From Dechloromonas sp. ZY10 (GTDB lineage: Bacteria > Pseudomonadota > Gammaproteobacteria > Burkholderiales > Rhodocyclaceae), in assembly GCF_041378895.1 (NCBI RefSeq), contig NZ_CP144212.1:3457501-3521500 (forward strand): a DNA stretch of 64,000 nucleotides, in the 5' to 3' direction. Shown in pieces: positions 38,559 to 47,808 of this stretch (position 1 is its first letter; each line of letters starts with the position of its first letter). The notes under the pieces were generated by a model. That model was not told where the DNA came from, did no database searches, and saw only the letters and a list, made by a program, of their open reading frames with translations. The position numbers were made by a program, and so were the translations under genes.

Positions 38559-40181
38559 TTACTCGACGCCTTGCGAGGCGAGGTAGTCTTCGTAGCCGCC
38601 GAGGTAGTCGACGATGCTGCCGTCGCCCTTGACTTCGAGCACGCGGGTGGCGAGGGAGGAGACGAATTCGCGGTCGTGCGAGACGAAGATCAGGGTGCCG
38701 GGGAATTTTTCCAGGCCGCTGTTGAGGGCTTCGATGGATTCCATGTCCAGGTGGTTGGTCGGTTCGTCCATCACCAGCACGTTCGGCTTTTGCAGCATCA
38801 GCTTGCCGAACAGCATGCGGCCCTGTTCGCCGCCAGAAATCACGTTGACCGGCTTTTTCTGTTCGTCGCCGGAGAAGAGCAGGCGGCCGAGGGTGCCACG
38901 GATCAGGGTTTCGAGGTCGCCGCCTTCTTCGACCGAGGCGCGGGCGTAGCCGATGATCCAGTCGGTGAGGCTTTCACCGTTGGCGAATTCGGCGCTGTGG
39001 TCCTGCGCGTAGTAGCCGAGCTTGGCTTTTTCGGCCCACTTGAGGGTGCCGAACTGCGGCTGCAGTTCGCCCATCAGGAGCTTGAGGAAGGTGGTTTTAC
39101 CGACGCCGTTTTCACCGATCACCGCGATGCGTTCGCCGCCGTTGATGGTCAGGGTCAGGTTGTTGAAGATCTTGCGCTCGCTGCCTTCGTAGGCGAAGGA
39201 GAGGTTTTCGATCTCGACCGCCTGACGGTGCAGTTTCTGCTTGTCGTCGTGCTCGAAGCGGATCCACGGGTACTGGCGCGACGAGGGTTTGACGTCTTCC
39301 GGCTTGAGCTTGTCGATCAGCTTGAGGCGGCTGGTCGCCTGCTTGGCCTTGGAGGCGTTGGCCGAGAAGCGGCGGACGAAGGTCTGCAGTTCGGCGATGC
39401 GTTCCTTGGCCTTGGCGTTGGCCTGCGACTGGCGTTCGCGGGCCTGCTGCGCGGCTTCCATGAAGTCGTCGTAGTTGCCAGCGTAGGTGGTGATCTTGCC
39501 GTAGTCGAGGTCGGCCATGTGGGTGCAGACTTGGTTCAGGAAGTGACGGTCGTGCGAGATGATGATCATCGTCGAGTCACGGTTGTTGAGCACGTCTTCC
39601 AGCCAGCGGATGGTGTTGATGTCGAGGTTGTTGGTCGGTTCGTCGAGGAGCAGGATGTCCGGGTTGGCGAACAGGGCCTGGCAGAGCAGCACGCGCAGCT
39701 TCCAGCCGGGGGCGACTTCGCTCATCGGGCCGTTGTGCTGCGCGGTCGGGATGCCGACGCCGAGCAGCAGTTCGCCAGCGCGGGCTTCGGCGGTGTAGCC
39801 GTCGTATTCGCCAACCTTGCCTTCGAGTTCGGCGGCGCGCATGTAGTCGTCTTCGCTCGCTTCCGGGTTGGCGTAGATCGCGTCGCGTTCCTGGATCGCC
39901 GCCCACAGTTCCTCGTGGCCCATCATCACCACGTCGAGCACGCGCATGTCTTCGTAGGCAAACTGGTCCTGCTTGAGGTAGGCCATGCGCTCATGCACGT
40001 CCTTGGAGACGTTGCCGGCCGAGGGCTCCAGCGCGCCGCAGAGGATCTTCATGAAGGTGGATTTGCCGGCGCCGTTGGCGCCGATCAGGCCGTAGCGATA
40101 GCCTTCGCCGAACTTGACGTTGACGTTCTCGAAGAGGGGCTTGACCCCGAATTGCATGGTAATGTTGGCGGCGACGAGCAC
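38559..40181 (-). CDS. ABC-F family ATPase, YbiT-like
   Basis: A 540-residue ribosome-associated ATPase with two ABC domains and no membrane part. Domain 1 has [17 protein letters not shown] and [20 protein letters not shown]; domain 2 has [33 protein letters not shown] and [19 protein letters not shown]. The start GTG 40181 gives [12 protein letters not shown], which matches the YbiT N-terminus; earlier in-frame codons lie in the shared promoter with gshA. The GEQGR signature instead of SGGQ is normal for YbiT-like proteins. It tunes translation by acting at the ribosomal E site. Confidence 0.9.
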   Translation of the reverse strand: MLVAANITMQFGVKPLFENVNVKFGEGYRYGLIGANGAGKSTFMKILCGALEPSAGNVSKDVHERMAYLKQDQFAYEDMRVLDVVMMGHEELWAAIQERDAIYANPEASEDDYMRAAELEGKVGEYDGYTAEARAGELLLGVGIPTAQHNGPMSEVAPGWKLRVLLCQALFANPDILLLDEPTNNLDINTIRWLEDVLNNRDSTMIIISHDRHFLNQVCTHMADLDYGKITTYAGNYDDFMEAAQQARERQSQANAKAKERIAELQTFVRRFSANASKAKQATSRLKLIDKLKPEDVKPSSRQYPWIRFEHDDKQKLHRQAVEIENLSFAYEGSERKIFNNLTLTINGGERIAVIGENGVGKTTFLKLLMGELQPQFGTLKWAEKAKLGYYAQDHSAEFANGESLTDWIIGYARASVEEGGDLETLIRGTLGRLLFSGDEQKKPVNVISGGEQGRMLFGKLMLQKPNVLVMDEPTNHLDMESIEALNSGLEKFPGTLIFVSHDREFVSSLATRVLEVKGDGSIVDYLGGYEDYLASQGVE

Positions 40182-40341
40182 GGTGTTTCCGATCTCTGAA
40201 ATAAACGCAAAATAGTCGGCAATTTTACCTGCTTTCGTCGGTCGACCGTGGGCATTGAAGCTGGCGCATTCATCCCCATTTAAGAAAGCCCGCTGTAAGA
40301 TGCTTTCCGACTTCTTTCCGCCGCAAGGCAAGGCCTGACCC

Positions 40342-41628
40342 ATGGTTCCACATCTCACCACCGCGCTGAGCGGTCCCCTGCTCGAACTCGAACGCCGTTT
40401 TCTCGCGGCCAGCCCGCAAATCGAGCACTGGTTGCGCGGTCAATGGCAGGAACACACGCCCCCCTTCTATTCGTCGGTCGACCTGCGCAACTCCGGCTTC
40501 AAGCTGGCGCCGGTCGATACCAATCTTTTCCCCGGCGGCTTCAACAACCTGAACCCGGCCTTCCTGCCGCTGTGCGTGCAGGCGGCGATGAGCGCGATTG
40601 AAAAATTCTGCCCGGAAGCGCGCAGCCTGCTGCTGATTCCCGAAAACCACACGCGCAACGCCTTTTACCTGCAAAACGTCGCGCAGATTGCTGCGATCCT
40701 GACCCAGACCGGCCTCAACGTGCGCATCGGCAGCCTGATCCCCGATCTGCAGGCGCCGCTCACGGTCGACCTGCCCAACGGGCAGAATTTGCTGCTGGAG
40801 CCGCTGGTGCGCAAGGGCAACCGGATCGGCGTCGCCGGCTTCGAGCCCTGCGCGATCCTGCTCAACAACGACTTGTCGGCCGGCATCCCGGCCATCCTGC
40901 AGGGGCTGGACGAACAGTTCGTGCTGCCGCCGGTACATGCCGGCTGGGCGGTGCGCCGCAAGTCCAACCACTTTGCCGCCTACGACGAAGTGGCCAACGC
41001 CTTCGCCAAGGAAATCGGCATCGACCCGTGGCGGATCAACCCGGCCTTCTCGGTCTGCCGCAGCATCAACTTCCACGAGCGCCAGGGCGAGGAATGCCTG
41101 GCCGCCAACGTCGCCGCCGTGCTCGACATCGTGCGCGAGAAGTACAAGGAATACGGGATCGACGAAACGCCTTACGTGGTGGTCAAGGCCGACGCCGGCA
41201 CCTACGGCATGGGGGTGATGACGGTGCGCGACGCCGACGAGGTGATTGCCTTGAACCGCAAGCAGCGCAACAAGATGAGCGTGGTCAAGGAAGGTCTGGA
41301 AGTCAGCGAGGTGATCATCCAGGAAGGCGTGCATTCCTTCGAGACGGTCAACGAGGGCGTGGCCGAGCCGGTGGTGTACATGATCGACCGCTACGTGGTC
41401 GGCGGTTTCTACCGCGTGCACACCGGTCGCGGCAAGGACGAAAACCTCAACGCGCCGGGCATGCATTTCGAGCCGCTGGCCTTTGAAACCGGCTGCAACC
41501 TGCCCGACTACCGCTGCGGCAACCCCGATTCGCCGCCCAACCGTTTTTACGCCTACGGCGTGGTCGGCCGCCTGGCCTGCCTGGCCGCCGCGCTGGAACT
41601 GGAACGGACAGCGCCGGACGCAGTCTGA
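40342..41628 (+). CDS. gshA: Glutamate-cysteine ligase, ferrooxidans type
   Basis: A 428-residue enzyme making gamma-glutamylcysteine, the first step of glutathione synthesis. It belongs to the class found in Acidithiobacillus and many betaproteobacteria, not to the E. coli class: [54 protein letters not shown] and [19 protein letters not shown] are its marks. It is followed after six bases by gshB. It shares a 160-bp divergent region with the ABC-F gene, which carries a GTCGACCGTG motif at 40241. Confidence 0.92.
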   Translation: MVPHLTTALSGPLLELERRFLAASPQIEHWLRGQWQEHTPPFYSSVDLRNSGFKLAPVDTNLFPGGFNNLNPAFLPLCVQAAMSAIEKFCPEARSLLLIPENHTRNAFYLQNVAQIAAILTQTGLNVRIGSLIPDLQAPLTVDLPNGQNLLLEPLVRKGNRIGVAGFEPCAILLNNDLSAGIPAILQGLDEQFVLPPVHAGWAVRRKSNHFAAYDEVANAFAKEIGIDPWRINPAFSVCRSINFHERQGEECLAANVAAVLDIVREKYKEYGIDETPYVVVKADAGTYGMGVMTVRDADEVIALNRKQRNKMSVVKEGLEVSEVIIQEGVHSFETVNEGVAEPVVYMIDRYVVGGFYRVHTGRGKDENLNAPGMHFEPLAFETGCNLPDYRCGNPDSPPNRFYAYGVVGRLACLAAALELERTAPDAV

Positions 41629-41634
41629 GCGGGC

Positions 41635-42654
41635 ATGGGACAACAGCTACATTTCGAGAAACACCTGCTCGGCGGACGCAGCCAGACGCTCAAGTTCGCC
41701 TTCGTGATCGACCCGCTGCACAGCCTCAAGCCGTGGAAGGATTCGACCATCGCGATGATGCGCGCGACCGAAAAACATGGTCACGAGGTCTTCGCCATCG
41801 AGTCCCACACCCTCGGCTGGCGCTGCCCCGAGCCGGGCCAGAATGGCGGCGTCTTCGGCCTGGCGATGCATTTGCACCCGCGCCCCGACGACCATGACTG
41901 GTATCGCGAAACCGGCCGCGACTGGCTGCTGCTGAACTCCTTCGACGTGGTGATCATGCGCAAGGACCCGCCCTTCGACGCCGAATATCTGACCGCCACC
42001 TGGCTGCTGGAACGCGCCGAGGCCGAAGGCGTGCGCGTCTTCAACCGGCCACGGGCGCTGCGCGAACACTCGGAAAAGCTGGCGATCATGGAGTTCGCCG
42101 ACTTCATTCCACCGACCCTGGTCGCCCGCGACATCGCACAGCTGCAGCACTTCATCGACGAAGAACACGACGTGATCGTCAAACCGCTCGACGGAATGGG
42201 CGGCAGCCAGATTTTCCGCATCCAGAAGAACGACCCGAACCGCAACGTGATCCTCGAAACGATGACCCGCCTGGGCCGCCGGACGATCATGGCGCAACGC
42301 TACCTGCCCGAGATCGCGCAGGGCGACAAGCGCATCCTGCTGATCGGCGGCAAGCCGGTGCCGTATTGTCTGGCGCGCATTCCCAAGGCCGGCGAGACGC
42401 GCGGCAACCTCGCGGTCGGCGGCGTCGGCGTGGCGCAGGACCTGTCGCCGAACGACCGGCGGATCGCCGAACACCTCGGCCCGATTCTGGCCAAGCGCGG
42501 GCTGCTGCTGGTCGGGCTCGACGTGATCGGCAACCACCTCACCGAAATCAACGTCACCAGCCCGACCTGCATGGTCGAGATCAAGCAGCAAACCGCCTTC
42601 GACGCCGCCGGCGCCTTCATCACCACCATCGAGCATCTATGCGGCGTTTATTGA
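41635..42654 (+). CDS. gshB: Glutathione synthase
   Basis: A 339-residue ATP-grasp enzyme joining glycine to gamma-glutamylcysteine. Features are FVIDPLHSLKPWKDSTIAMM at the N-terminus, IMRKDPPFDAEYLTATWLLE, VKPLDGMGGSQIFRI (ATP-binding loop), KRILLIGGKPVPYCLARIP and GLDVIGNHLTEINVTSPT. It is coupled to gshA, and its end overlaps apbE by 16 bases. Confidence 0.96.
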   Translation: MGQQLHFEKHLLGGRSQTLKFAFVIDPLHSLKPWKDSTIAMMRATEKHGHEVFAIESHTLGWRCPEPGQNGGVFGLAMHLHPRPDDHDWYRETGRDWLLLNSFDVVIMRKDPPFDAEYLTATWLLERAEAEGVRVFNRPRALREHSEKLAIMEFADFIPPTLVARDIAQLQHFIDEEHDVIVKPLDGMGGSQIFRIQKNDPNRNVILETMTRLGRRTIMAQRYLPEIAQGDKRILLIGGKPVPYCLARIPKAGETRGNLAVGGVGVAQDLSPNDRRIAEHLGPILAKRGLLLVGLDVIGNHLTEINVTSPTCMVEIKQQTAFDAAGAFITTIEHLCGVY

Positions 42655-43694
42655 GTGCCGGGCTGCTGCTCGGCACGCTGTTGCTCACCGCCTGCCGCCC
42701 GACGCCCCTGCAGGAACAGCAGGCCTACGTCTTCGGCACCCGCGTCGAAGTCGTCGTCGTCGGCAGCGAGCCCGAGCGGGCGCGTAGCGCCATTGCTGCC
42801 GTGCTGCGCGAATTCGACCGCCTGCACCAGAACTATCACGCCTGGCAGCCGTCGCAGCTGAGCGACCTGAATTCGGCGCTGGCCGCCGGTCGACCGTGGC
42901 CGGTCGCGCCCGAAATGGCGGCGCTGATCCGCGATGCGCAGCAACTCACGGCGCAGGGCGAAGGCCTGTTCGACCCCGGTATCGGCCGGCTGATCGCGCT
43001 GTGGGGCTTCCAGTCCGAGGAGTTCAAGGCGCAATTGCCCGATCCCGCCGCGCTCGCCGCCTGGCAACGCGAACGCCCGGGGATCGCCGACCTCCAGCTC
43101 GGCCCCGAGGGCACGGCGAGCAGCCGCAAGCGCCTGCTCGCGCTCGACTTTGGCGGCTACCTCAAAGGCGTCGCCCTCGACCGCGCCGCCGCGATCCTGC
43201 GCGAACAGGGAATCAGGGACGCGCTGATCAACATCGGCGGCAATGTCATCGCCCTCGGCAGCAAGGATGGCCGCCCCTGGCGGGTCGGCATCCAGCACCC
43301 ACGCCAGCCGGGGCCGCTGGCAACGCTCGAACTGCACGACGGCGAGGCGATTGGCACCTCGGGCGACTACCAGCGTTTTTTCGAACTCGACGGCAAACGC
43401 TACTCGCACCTGCTCGACCCGCGCAGCGGCCAGCCAGTCGAACACACCCAGGCGGTGACCGTGGTGATTCCTGCCGGCCAGGGCGGACGCGGCGCCGGCA
43501 CCTTGTCGGACGCGACTTCAAAGCCGATCTTCGTCGCCGGCCCCGAGCGCTGGCACGAACTTGCCGACAAGCTGGGAATTTCGCTGGTTTTGCGCGTCGA
43601 CCGTGACAACGGCATCGAGTTGACGCAAGCATTGCAGCAACGCCTGCAATTTGTCGGCGAAACCAGGGATTTGTCGATCAAGGTCGTGCCATGA
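42639..43694 (+). CDS. apbE: FAD:protein FMN transferase, lipoprotein
   Basis: A 351-residue periplasmic lipoprotein that attaches FMN to Thr residues of redox proteins such as NqrB/C and RnfG/D. The lipobox is LLLGTLLLTAC. The catalytic region has FDPGIGRLIALWGF, LDFGGYLKGVALDRAA, INIGGNVIALG and, for magnesium, HLLDPRSGQPVEHTQAV with GTLSDATSK. It begins within gshB and is followed by a 55-residue membrane protein, so it belongs to the gsh operon by position. Confidence 0.92.
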   Translation: MRRLLSAGLLLGTLLLTACRPTPLQEQQAYVFGTRVEVVVVGSEPERARSAIAAVLREFDRLHQNYHAWQPSQLSDLNSALAAGRPWPVAPEMAALIRDAQQLTAQGEGLFDPGIGRLIALWGFQSEEFKAQLPDPAALAAWQRERPGIADLQLGPEGTASSRKRLLALDFGGYLKGVALDRAAAILREQGIRDALINIGGNVIALGSKDGRPWRVGIQHPRQPGPLATLELHDGEAIGTSGDYQRFFELDGKRYSHLLDPRSGQPVEHTQAVTVVIPAGQGGRGAGTLSDATSKPIFVAGPERWHELADKLGISLVLRVDRDNGIELTQALQQRLQFVGETRDLSIKVVP

Positions 43695-43858
43695 GCCCAC
43701 TCGAACATAGCCAGACTTTCCAGCGCCTGCGCCAGCTGGTCGCCGCCGAGCTCGCCGACGAACGCTGGAAGGCTCGCCAGGCTCGACGCCTGGGCGTGCT
43801 CTTTGCCGTCCTGGCAGTCGCCCTGCTGCTCCTGCTCGGCTGGCGCCTTGGCCGCTGA
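43691..43858 (+). CDS. Small single-pass membrane protein, 55 residues
   Basis: The frame starts with ATG overlapping the apbE stop (ATGA) and encodes MSPLEHSQTFQRLRQLVAAE, a charged stretch, and one membrane helix (VLFAVLAVALLLLLGW) ending LGR. The tight coupling to apbE and the Sir2 gene argues that it is translated. The function is unknown; position suggests a helper of the flavinylated redox system. Confidence 0.65.
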   Translation: MSPLEHSQTFQRLRQLVAAELADERWKARQARRLGVLFAVLAVALLLLLGWRLGR

Positions 43859-44681
43859 TCCGCTCACCGCCGCCTTAACCCGCGCCGCCGGCTGGCTGGC
43901 AGCGGCCGATGGGCTGCTGATCAACGCCGGCGCCGGCATGGGGATCGACTCGGGACTGCCCGATTTTCGCGGCCCGGGCGGGTTCTGGGGCGTATACCCA
44001 GCGCTCGGCCGGGCTCGCATCGCCTTCGAGGAAATCGCCAACCCCGCCGCCTTCGCCCGCGACCCACAGCTGGCCTGGGGCTTTTACGGCCACCGCCTGG
44101 CGCTCTACCGCACCACCGAGCCGCATGCCGGCTTTGCGCTGCTGCGCGAGATCGCGGCGCAACTGCCGCAGGGCGCCTTCGTGTTCACCAGCAACGTCGA
44201 CGGTCAGTTCCAGAAGGCTGGCTACCCGGCCGAGCGCATTTGCGAAATCCACGGCAGCATCCACCACCTGCAATGCAGCCGGCCGTGCAGCGAACGCATC
44301 TGGTCGGCAGCCGGGTTTGCACCCGAGGTCGATCACGCGGCCTGCCGGCTGCGCAATGAAGCGCCGCATTGTCCGCAGTGCGGCGCGCTGGCGCGGCCGA
44401 ACATTCTGATGTTCAACGACTGGCACTGGCTGGAGCAGCGCAGCGCGGCCCAGCAACAGGCCCTGGCCGACTGGCTGGGACAGGTCCGCCGCCCGGTGGT
44501 GATCGAAATCGGCGCCGGCAGCCGGATTCCCAGCGTCCGGCGCTTTTCCGAACAGTATGGCCAACGCCTGATCCGGATCAATCCGCTCGAAAGCGACAGC
44601 CCGCCCGGCAGCATTGCGCTGCCGCTGGGCGGTCTGGCGGGGATTCGAAGGCTGGCTGCGGCCTATTCGGCGCTCGCCTGA
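43848..44681 (+). CDS. Sir2 family NAD-dependent protein deacylase
   Basis: A 277-residue sirtuin. NAD-binding residues are in INAGAGMGIDSGLPDFRGPGG (given here to its conserved core) and FVFTSNVDGQFQKAG; the catalytic His is in ICEIHGSIHHLQC. Four cysteines for zinc are in CSRPC and CPQC, followed by LARPNILMFND. The TTG 43848 start, overlapping the small membrane-protein gene, gives a normal N-terminus. It removes acetyl or other acyl groups from lysines. The partner is unknown. Confidence 0.88.
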   Translation: MAADPLTAALTRAAGWLAAADGLLINAGAGMGIDSGLPDFRGPGGFWGVYPALGRARIAFEEIANPAAFARDPQLAWGFYGHRLALYRTTEPHAGFALLREIAAQLPQGAFVFTSNVDGQFQKAGYPAERICEIHGSIHHLQCSRPCSERIWSAAGFAPEVDHAACRLRNEAPHCPQCGALARPNILMFNDWHWLEQRSAAQQQALADWLGQVRRPVVIEIGAGSRIPSVRRFSEQYGQRLIRINPLESDSPPGSIALPLGGLAGIRRLAAAYSALA

Positions 44682-44691
44682 GGCCGCCGGT

Positions 44692-45144
44692 TTATTCCGG
44701 CTGCCGCGAGTCGATGGTCAGCGTCACCGGCCCGTCGTTAACCAGCGCAACCTGCATGTCGGCGCCGAAAACTCCGGTTGGCACCGGTTTGCCCAGCGCG
44801 GCTTCGAGTCTGGCAACAAAGTCGGCAAACAACGGCTGCGAAATTTCACCCCGCGCAGCCCGGCTCCACGATGGCCGGTTGCCCTTTTTGACCGAGGCAT
44901 AGAGGGTGAATTGCGATACGGCGAGAATTTCGCCGCCGACTTCCTGCACGCTGCGGTTCATCACCCCGTCGGCGTCGGCAAACAGGCGCAAGCGCAACAG
45001 CTTGCCGACCATCCAGTCGAGATCGGCCGCAGCGTCTTCCGCCTCGAACCCGGCCAGCACCAGCAAACCGGCGCCGATTTTTCCGCAAATTTGCCCGTCG
45101 ACCGTGACACTGGCTTGCGCTACCCGCTGCACTACCACCCGCAT
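44692..45144 (-). CDS. dtd: D-aminoacyl-tRNA deacylase
   Basis: A 150-residue enzyme that hydrolyses D-aminoacyl-tRNAs. It starts [18 protein letters not shown], has the catalytic segment [20 protein letters not shown] and the C-terminal [19 protein letters not shown] with the Gly-x-x-Pro-type NDGPVT. It converges with the Sir2 gene with a ten-base gap. Confidence 0.95.
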   Translation of the reverse strand: MRVVVQRVAQASVTVDGQICGKIGAGLLVLAGFEAEDAAADLDWMVGKLLRLRLFADADGVMNRSVQEVGGEILAVSQFTLYASVKKGNRPSWSRAARGEISQPLFADFVARLEAALGKPVPTGVFGADMQVALVNDGPVTLTIDSRQPE

Positions 45145-45201
45145 GAGACGTTCCCTATCCGAATCAAGAAGGCAACATCTTACCCAGGCTGCGGGCCTGG
45201 C

Positions 45202-45897
45202 TCAGCAATGCGCAGCGCCGGACTGGCTCTGACCGAGAGCGAAACACCGCTGGCAAACCCCGGCCGCAGTCAGCATGGCCCGCACATCGCCGGAACAACC
45301 AGTCAGCGCGACACCCCGAGCCACCGCCAGGGCAACCACGCCAACCCCCGCCCCATCGATGCCGCTACACTGGGCAAGGTCGATTTTTCTCACCCGATGC
45401 GAAAGATGCGTCAGCTGGCGCGCGGTTTCGAAATGCAGCCGACCGTGCACCCTTGCCTGCCCCCGCTGGTCCACCGAAATGCTGCCGAGATTCCAGTGCA
45501 TCCGCAGGTAGTCGACCAACCCCTTGAGTACCGGCTTGTTATCCCCGATGTGCAGGCCGAGCAGCAGATCGTCGCCATGCAATTGCTGGCGGCGGATGGT
45601 TGCCAGACCGCAGGTCAGACCAAGCGAAGAATAAATCTCCCATTCGACGGTCAGCATCTGATCGCGTATCGGCAATTTCGGCAACCGCCCCTGCAGGCGG
45701 GTACACAAGCCGGTTTCCGAAATGTCCAGCAGGCTGCCGATCAGATCGTGGCGCACCCCAAGCTGGACAATGCTGACGCCCACTTTGAGCTGCGCATGTT
45801 GCTGTGCGTTACCGGGGATGCGATAACGCACCTGCTGGCGCCGCTCGGTAACCTGCGCCTCCGCACTGTTGTGCAAGGCTTGTCTCGCATTGTTCAT
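45202..45897 (-). CDS. PilZ domain protein with STAS-like C-terminus
   Basis: A 231-residue protein. The first 130 residues carry the cyclic-di-GMP-binding signature of PilZ: ERRQQVRYRIPG (RxxxR at about 20-24) and LLDISETGLC (DxSxxG at about 58-63). The last 80 residues look like a STAS domain (RVHGRLHFETARQL, KIDLAQCSGIDGAGVGVVAL, ALTGCSGDVRAML), with Gly where STAS phosphosites have Ser/Thr. The fusion is an inference from pattern. ATG 45897 precedes the PilZ domain; the frame is open to 45960. Confidence 0.65.
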   Translation of the reverse strand: MNNARQALHNSAEAQVTERRQQVRYRIPGNAQQHAQLKVGVSIVQLGVRHDLIGSLLDISETGLCTRLQGRLPKLPIRDQMLTVEWEIYSSLGLTCGLATIRRQQLHGDDLLLGLHIGDNKPVLKGLVDYLRMHWNLGSISVDQRGQARVHGRLHFETARQLTHLSHRVRKIDLAQCSGIDGAGVGVVALAVARGVALTGCSGDVRAMLTAAGVCQRCFALGQSQSGAAHC

Positions 45898-46194
45898 GGC
45901 CTGCTTTGGCTCCCTCGTCCGCCTGGTCCGCATCATCCGCCCGGAATGGCTGGACGACATTTATCGATAATAAACCAATTGCATAAAATGACAAAATCGA
46001 CAAGAAGCGGATGGACGTCACTGCGGCAAATCAGCAGGCCTGCGCCAAACAAAAAAAATGCCCGCACAAGGCGGGCATAAATCCATTCTTGGAAATGGAG
46101 GAGACAGATCGCATTATGCGGCAACATCTTGTGCAATGCAGCAAATATTTTGTTGCAGTCTGTAACGGCAAGTAATCGATTTTGTTGCCGCGCA
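45898..46194. other. Intergenic region between PilZ-STAS-like and phasin genes
   Basis: No protein gene is convincing. The stretch is AT-rich around 45960-46010 and 46085-46190 and contains a terminator-like hairpin at 46052-46077. A small RNA between the two hairpins is possible but not shown. Confidence 0.4.
46052..46077 (-). terminator. Terminator-like hairpin
   Basis: Seven-base stem TGCCCGC/GCGGGCA with loop ACAAG, followed on the minus strand by eight T. It lies 118 bases beyond the phasin terminator, so it either backs that up or ends an unrecognised short transcript. Confidence 0.65.
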
Positions 46195-46229
46195 CAAAAA
46201 AGCCCCGCAGACCGGAGTCTTGCGGGGCT
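46195..46229 (-). terminator. Phasin gene terminator
   Basis: Nine-base stem AGCCCCGCA/TGCGGGGCT followed on the minus strand by a run of T; it begins 16 bases after the phasin stop. Confidence 0.88.
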
Positions 46230-46244
46230 ATCGGAAACGCCGGC

Positions 46245-46784
46245 TTACTTGCGCAAGCCTTTGCTCATTGCCTCAGCCGCCTGCGTCGCAGCGGAAAAAT
46301 TGGCCTGGGTCAGTTCGGCAAACTGTTTGCTGACCTCGTTCATCCGGGAGAACGATGCATTGACCTGATTCATCGCGGCCTGAATCCCGCCAAATGCGCC
46401 TTCGCCACCGACCGGAATGGCCTGCGTAGTCTGCTTGGCCAATTCGGTCAGGGCTTTCTGAAAACCGGAGAACTGGGCTTCCATCAGTTTGGCCAACTCA
46501 CCCTGGCTCTGCGCGGCAATCTCGTACACCGAACGCGAGTAAGCCACCGCCTTCTCTACCGCCGGCTGAGCCAGAGCCACCTGAATGTCAGCCGCCTCCT
46601 GCGGGCTCTTTGCCGCCAGCACGGCCTGGGCGCCGGAAGCGGAATCCTCGATCGCCGACCGGGCTGCGTTCAGGTTCAAGGCAGCAATCCGTTCAGCGGA
46701 AGCGAGTGCGACATTGGCCACGGCCAGCAGGGAATCGACCGTTGCCTTGTTGGCAACTGCAAATTGTTCGACATTCATCGTCAT
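46245..46784 (-). CDS. Phasin family protein
   Basis: A 179-residue, almost wholly helical and Ala/Gln-rich protein with the PHA-granule phasin pattern NVEQFAVANKATVDSLLAVA and SRMNEVSKQFAELTQANFSAA. Phasins coat polyhydroxyalkanoate granules and control their size. A GAGGAGAAG box precedes the start, a TATAAT lies 45 bases upstream and a strong terminator follows, so it is a single-gene, highly expressed unit. Confidence 0.88.
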   Translation of the reverse strand: MTMNVEQFAVANKATVDSLLAVANVALASAERIAALNLNAARSAIEDSASGAQAVLAAKSPQEAADIQVALAQPAVEKAVAYSRSVYEIAAQSQGELAKLMEAQFSGFQKALTELAKQTTQAIPVGGEGAFGGIQAAMNQVNASFSRMNEVSKQFAELTQANFSAATQAAEAMSKGLRK

Positions 46785-46828
46785 GGAGCTTCTCCTCTAA
46801 AAATATCAAATCTTCCATATCTCTGTTG

Positions 46829-46834
46829 ATTATA
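46829..46834 (-). promoter_or_regulatory. Sigma-70 -10 box of the phasin gene
   Basis: Perfect TATAAT on the minus strand, 45 bases upstream of the phasin start. The -35 position is poorly matched, so an activator or extended contacts may be needed. Confidence 0.5.
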
Positions 46835-46868
46835 GCCCCACCTGCGAGCCGACCGGACCCCGCGCCGC

Positions 46869-47555
46869 TTACATGCCCAGCGAATCGAGCAGGCGCTGGT
46901 TATCGCTCTCGCCGCCGTCCGCCGCAGCCTGCACCGGTTGGCCGCTCTTGGCAGCCTGGGCGAACAGGGCATCCGGATCGCGGTCTTCCTCGGTATCGAA
47001 ATCGGCAATCTTGATGAACTCCGTCCGATCAACAGCCAGTTCGAGATAAAAAGTATTGCTCTTGCCGGTAAAGAAGCTGACCCGTCGTGCCTCCGGGTTA
47101 TCCAGGTTGGCCCCGATGCTGAGCGTGACCTGTTTGTTGATCACCAGCATCTTTGGCTGATTCTGCGTGATGTGGGTCTGCAATTCACGTTCGACGCGGC
47201 TGGTGAAGTCGCCGACCATCTGGTTCATCAATTCGCCCATCACATTGCTGACTTCGTCCGAGGTGTAGGAGACGGCCAGATCTTCGCGCGCCATGCCCAT
47301 GTTCAGCATGTAGCTCTCGTAGAGTTCCATCGCCGCCTGGGCCGAGAAATTGAGCACGACCAGACCGGAAAAACCGCCGTCAAACAGGACAAAGCAACCG
47401 ATATCCGGCTTCAGGCAGGTCTTGCCGATCTTCTGCACCATCCCGGAATAGCGGATCGGCTGTTGCGTCGCCGTAGTCAGCACCCGGCTGACCGAATTAC
47501 ACAGGGTTTTCAGCAAATCCTCGGTACCGAAGACAACAGGTGCTTGCGTGCTCAT
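46869..47555 (-). CDS. DUF3334 family protein, CheX/CheC-like
   Basis: A 228-residue protein with the DUF3334 pattern: TEDLLKTLCNSVSRVLTTAT, YSGMVQKIGKTCLKPDIGCF, FVLFDGGFSGLVVLNFSAQA and SDEVSNVMGELMNQMVGDFT. The last segment resembles the active helix of CheC/CheX/FliY phosphatases, where E-x-x-N residues attack phospho-Asp; ELMNQ could serve the same end. A role in chemotaxis or second-messenger signalling is an inference. ATG 47555 is chosen. Confidence 0.78.
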   Translation of the reverse strand: MSTQAPVVFGTEDLLKTLCNSVSRVLTTATQQPIRYSGMVQKIGKTCLKPDIGCFVLFDGGFSGLVVLNFSAQAAMELYESYMLNMGMAREDLAVSYTSDEVSNVMGELMNQMVGDFTSRVERELQTHITQNQPKMLVINKQVTLSIGANLDNPEARRVSFFTGKSNTFYLELAVDRTEFIKIADFDTEEDRDPDALFAQAAKSGQPVQAAADGGESDNQRLLDSLGM

Positions 47556-47629
47556 GATCGAATATTCCAGACGAAAAATGTTCAATGTATAACAGCCGCC
47601 CAGTCTGGGCCAGCCATTACTGCCGGTGC

Positions 47630-47773
47630 TTAACAATTACCCTTCTTGGCCTGCCCTGGCGGGCAAAAGCCGCCACCGGAGGGATGTGGATCAATCACCA
47701 CACTCGTGCCCGGTGTGTGCACTGCACACCCGGCCAGCGCGGCCAGCAAAAAACATACGCTCAGATATTTCAT
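47630..47773 (-). CDS. Small lipoprotein, 47 residues
   Basis: The frame begins with a good AGGAGA box and encodes a short lipoprotein: leader MKYLSVCFLLAALAGC with a clear lipobox (LAGC), then HTPGTSVVIDPHP and the tail GGGFCPPGQAKKGNC. This Cys-Pro-Pro-Gly-Gln-Ala-Lys-Lys-Gly tail recurs in small proteobacterial lipoproteins of unknown function. It lies between yigZ and the DUF3334 gene on the same strand. Confidence 0.75.
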   Translation of the reverse strand: MKYLSVCFLLAALAGCAVHTPGTSVVIDPHPSGGGFCPPGQAKKGNC

Positions 47774-47808
47774 CTCGTTTCTCCTGGGCTCGCCCTTGCG
47801 CGCAACCG

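Noticed and set aside
38379-40199. 606-codon open frame on the plus strand
   Set aside because: Antisense to the ABC-F gene; the composition mirrors its codon bias.
45933-46136. 67-codon open frame on the minus strand upstream of the PilZ-STAS-like gene
   Set aside because: It runs straight through a terminator hairpin with its T-run, which is unlikely within a coding sequence.
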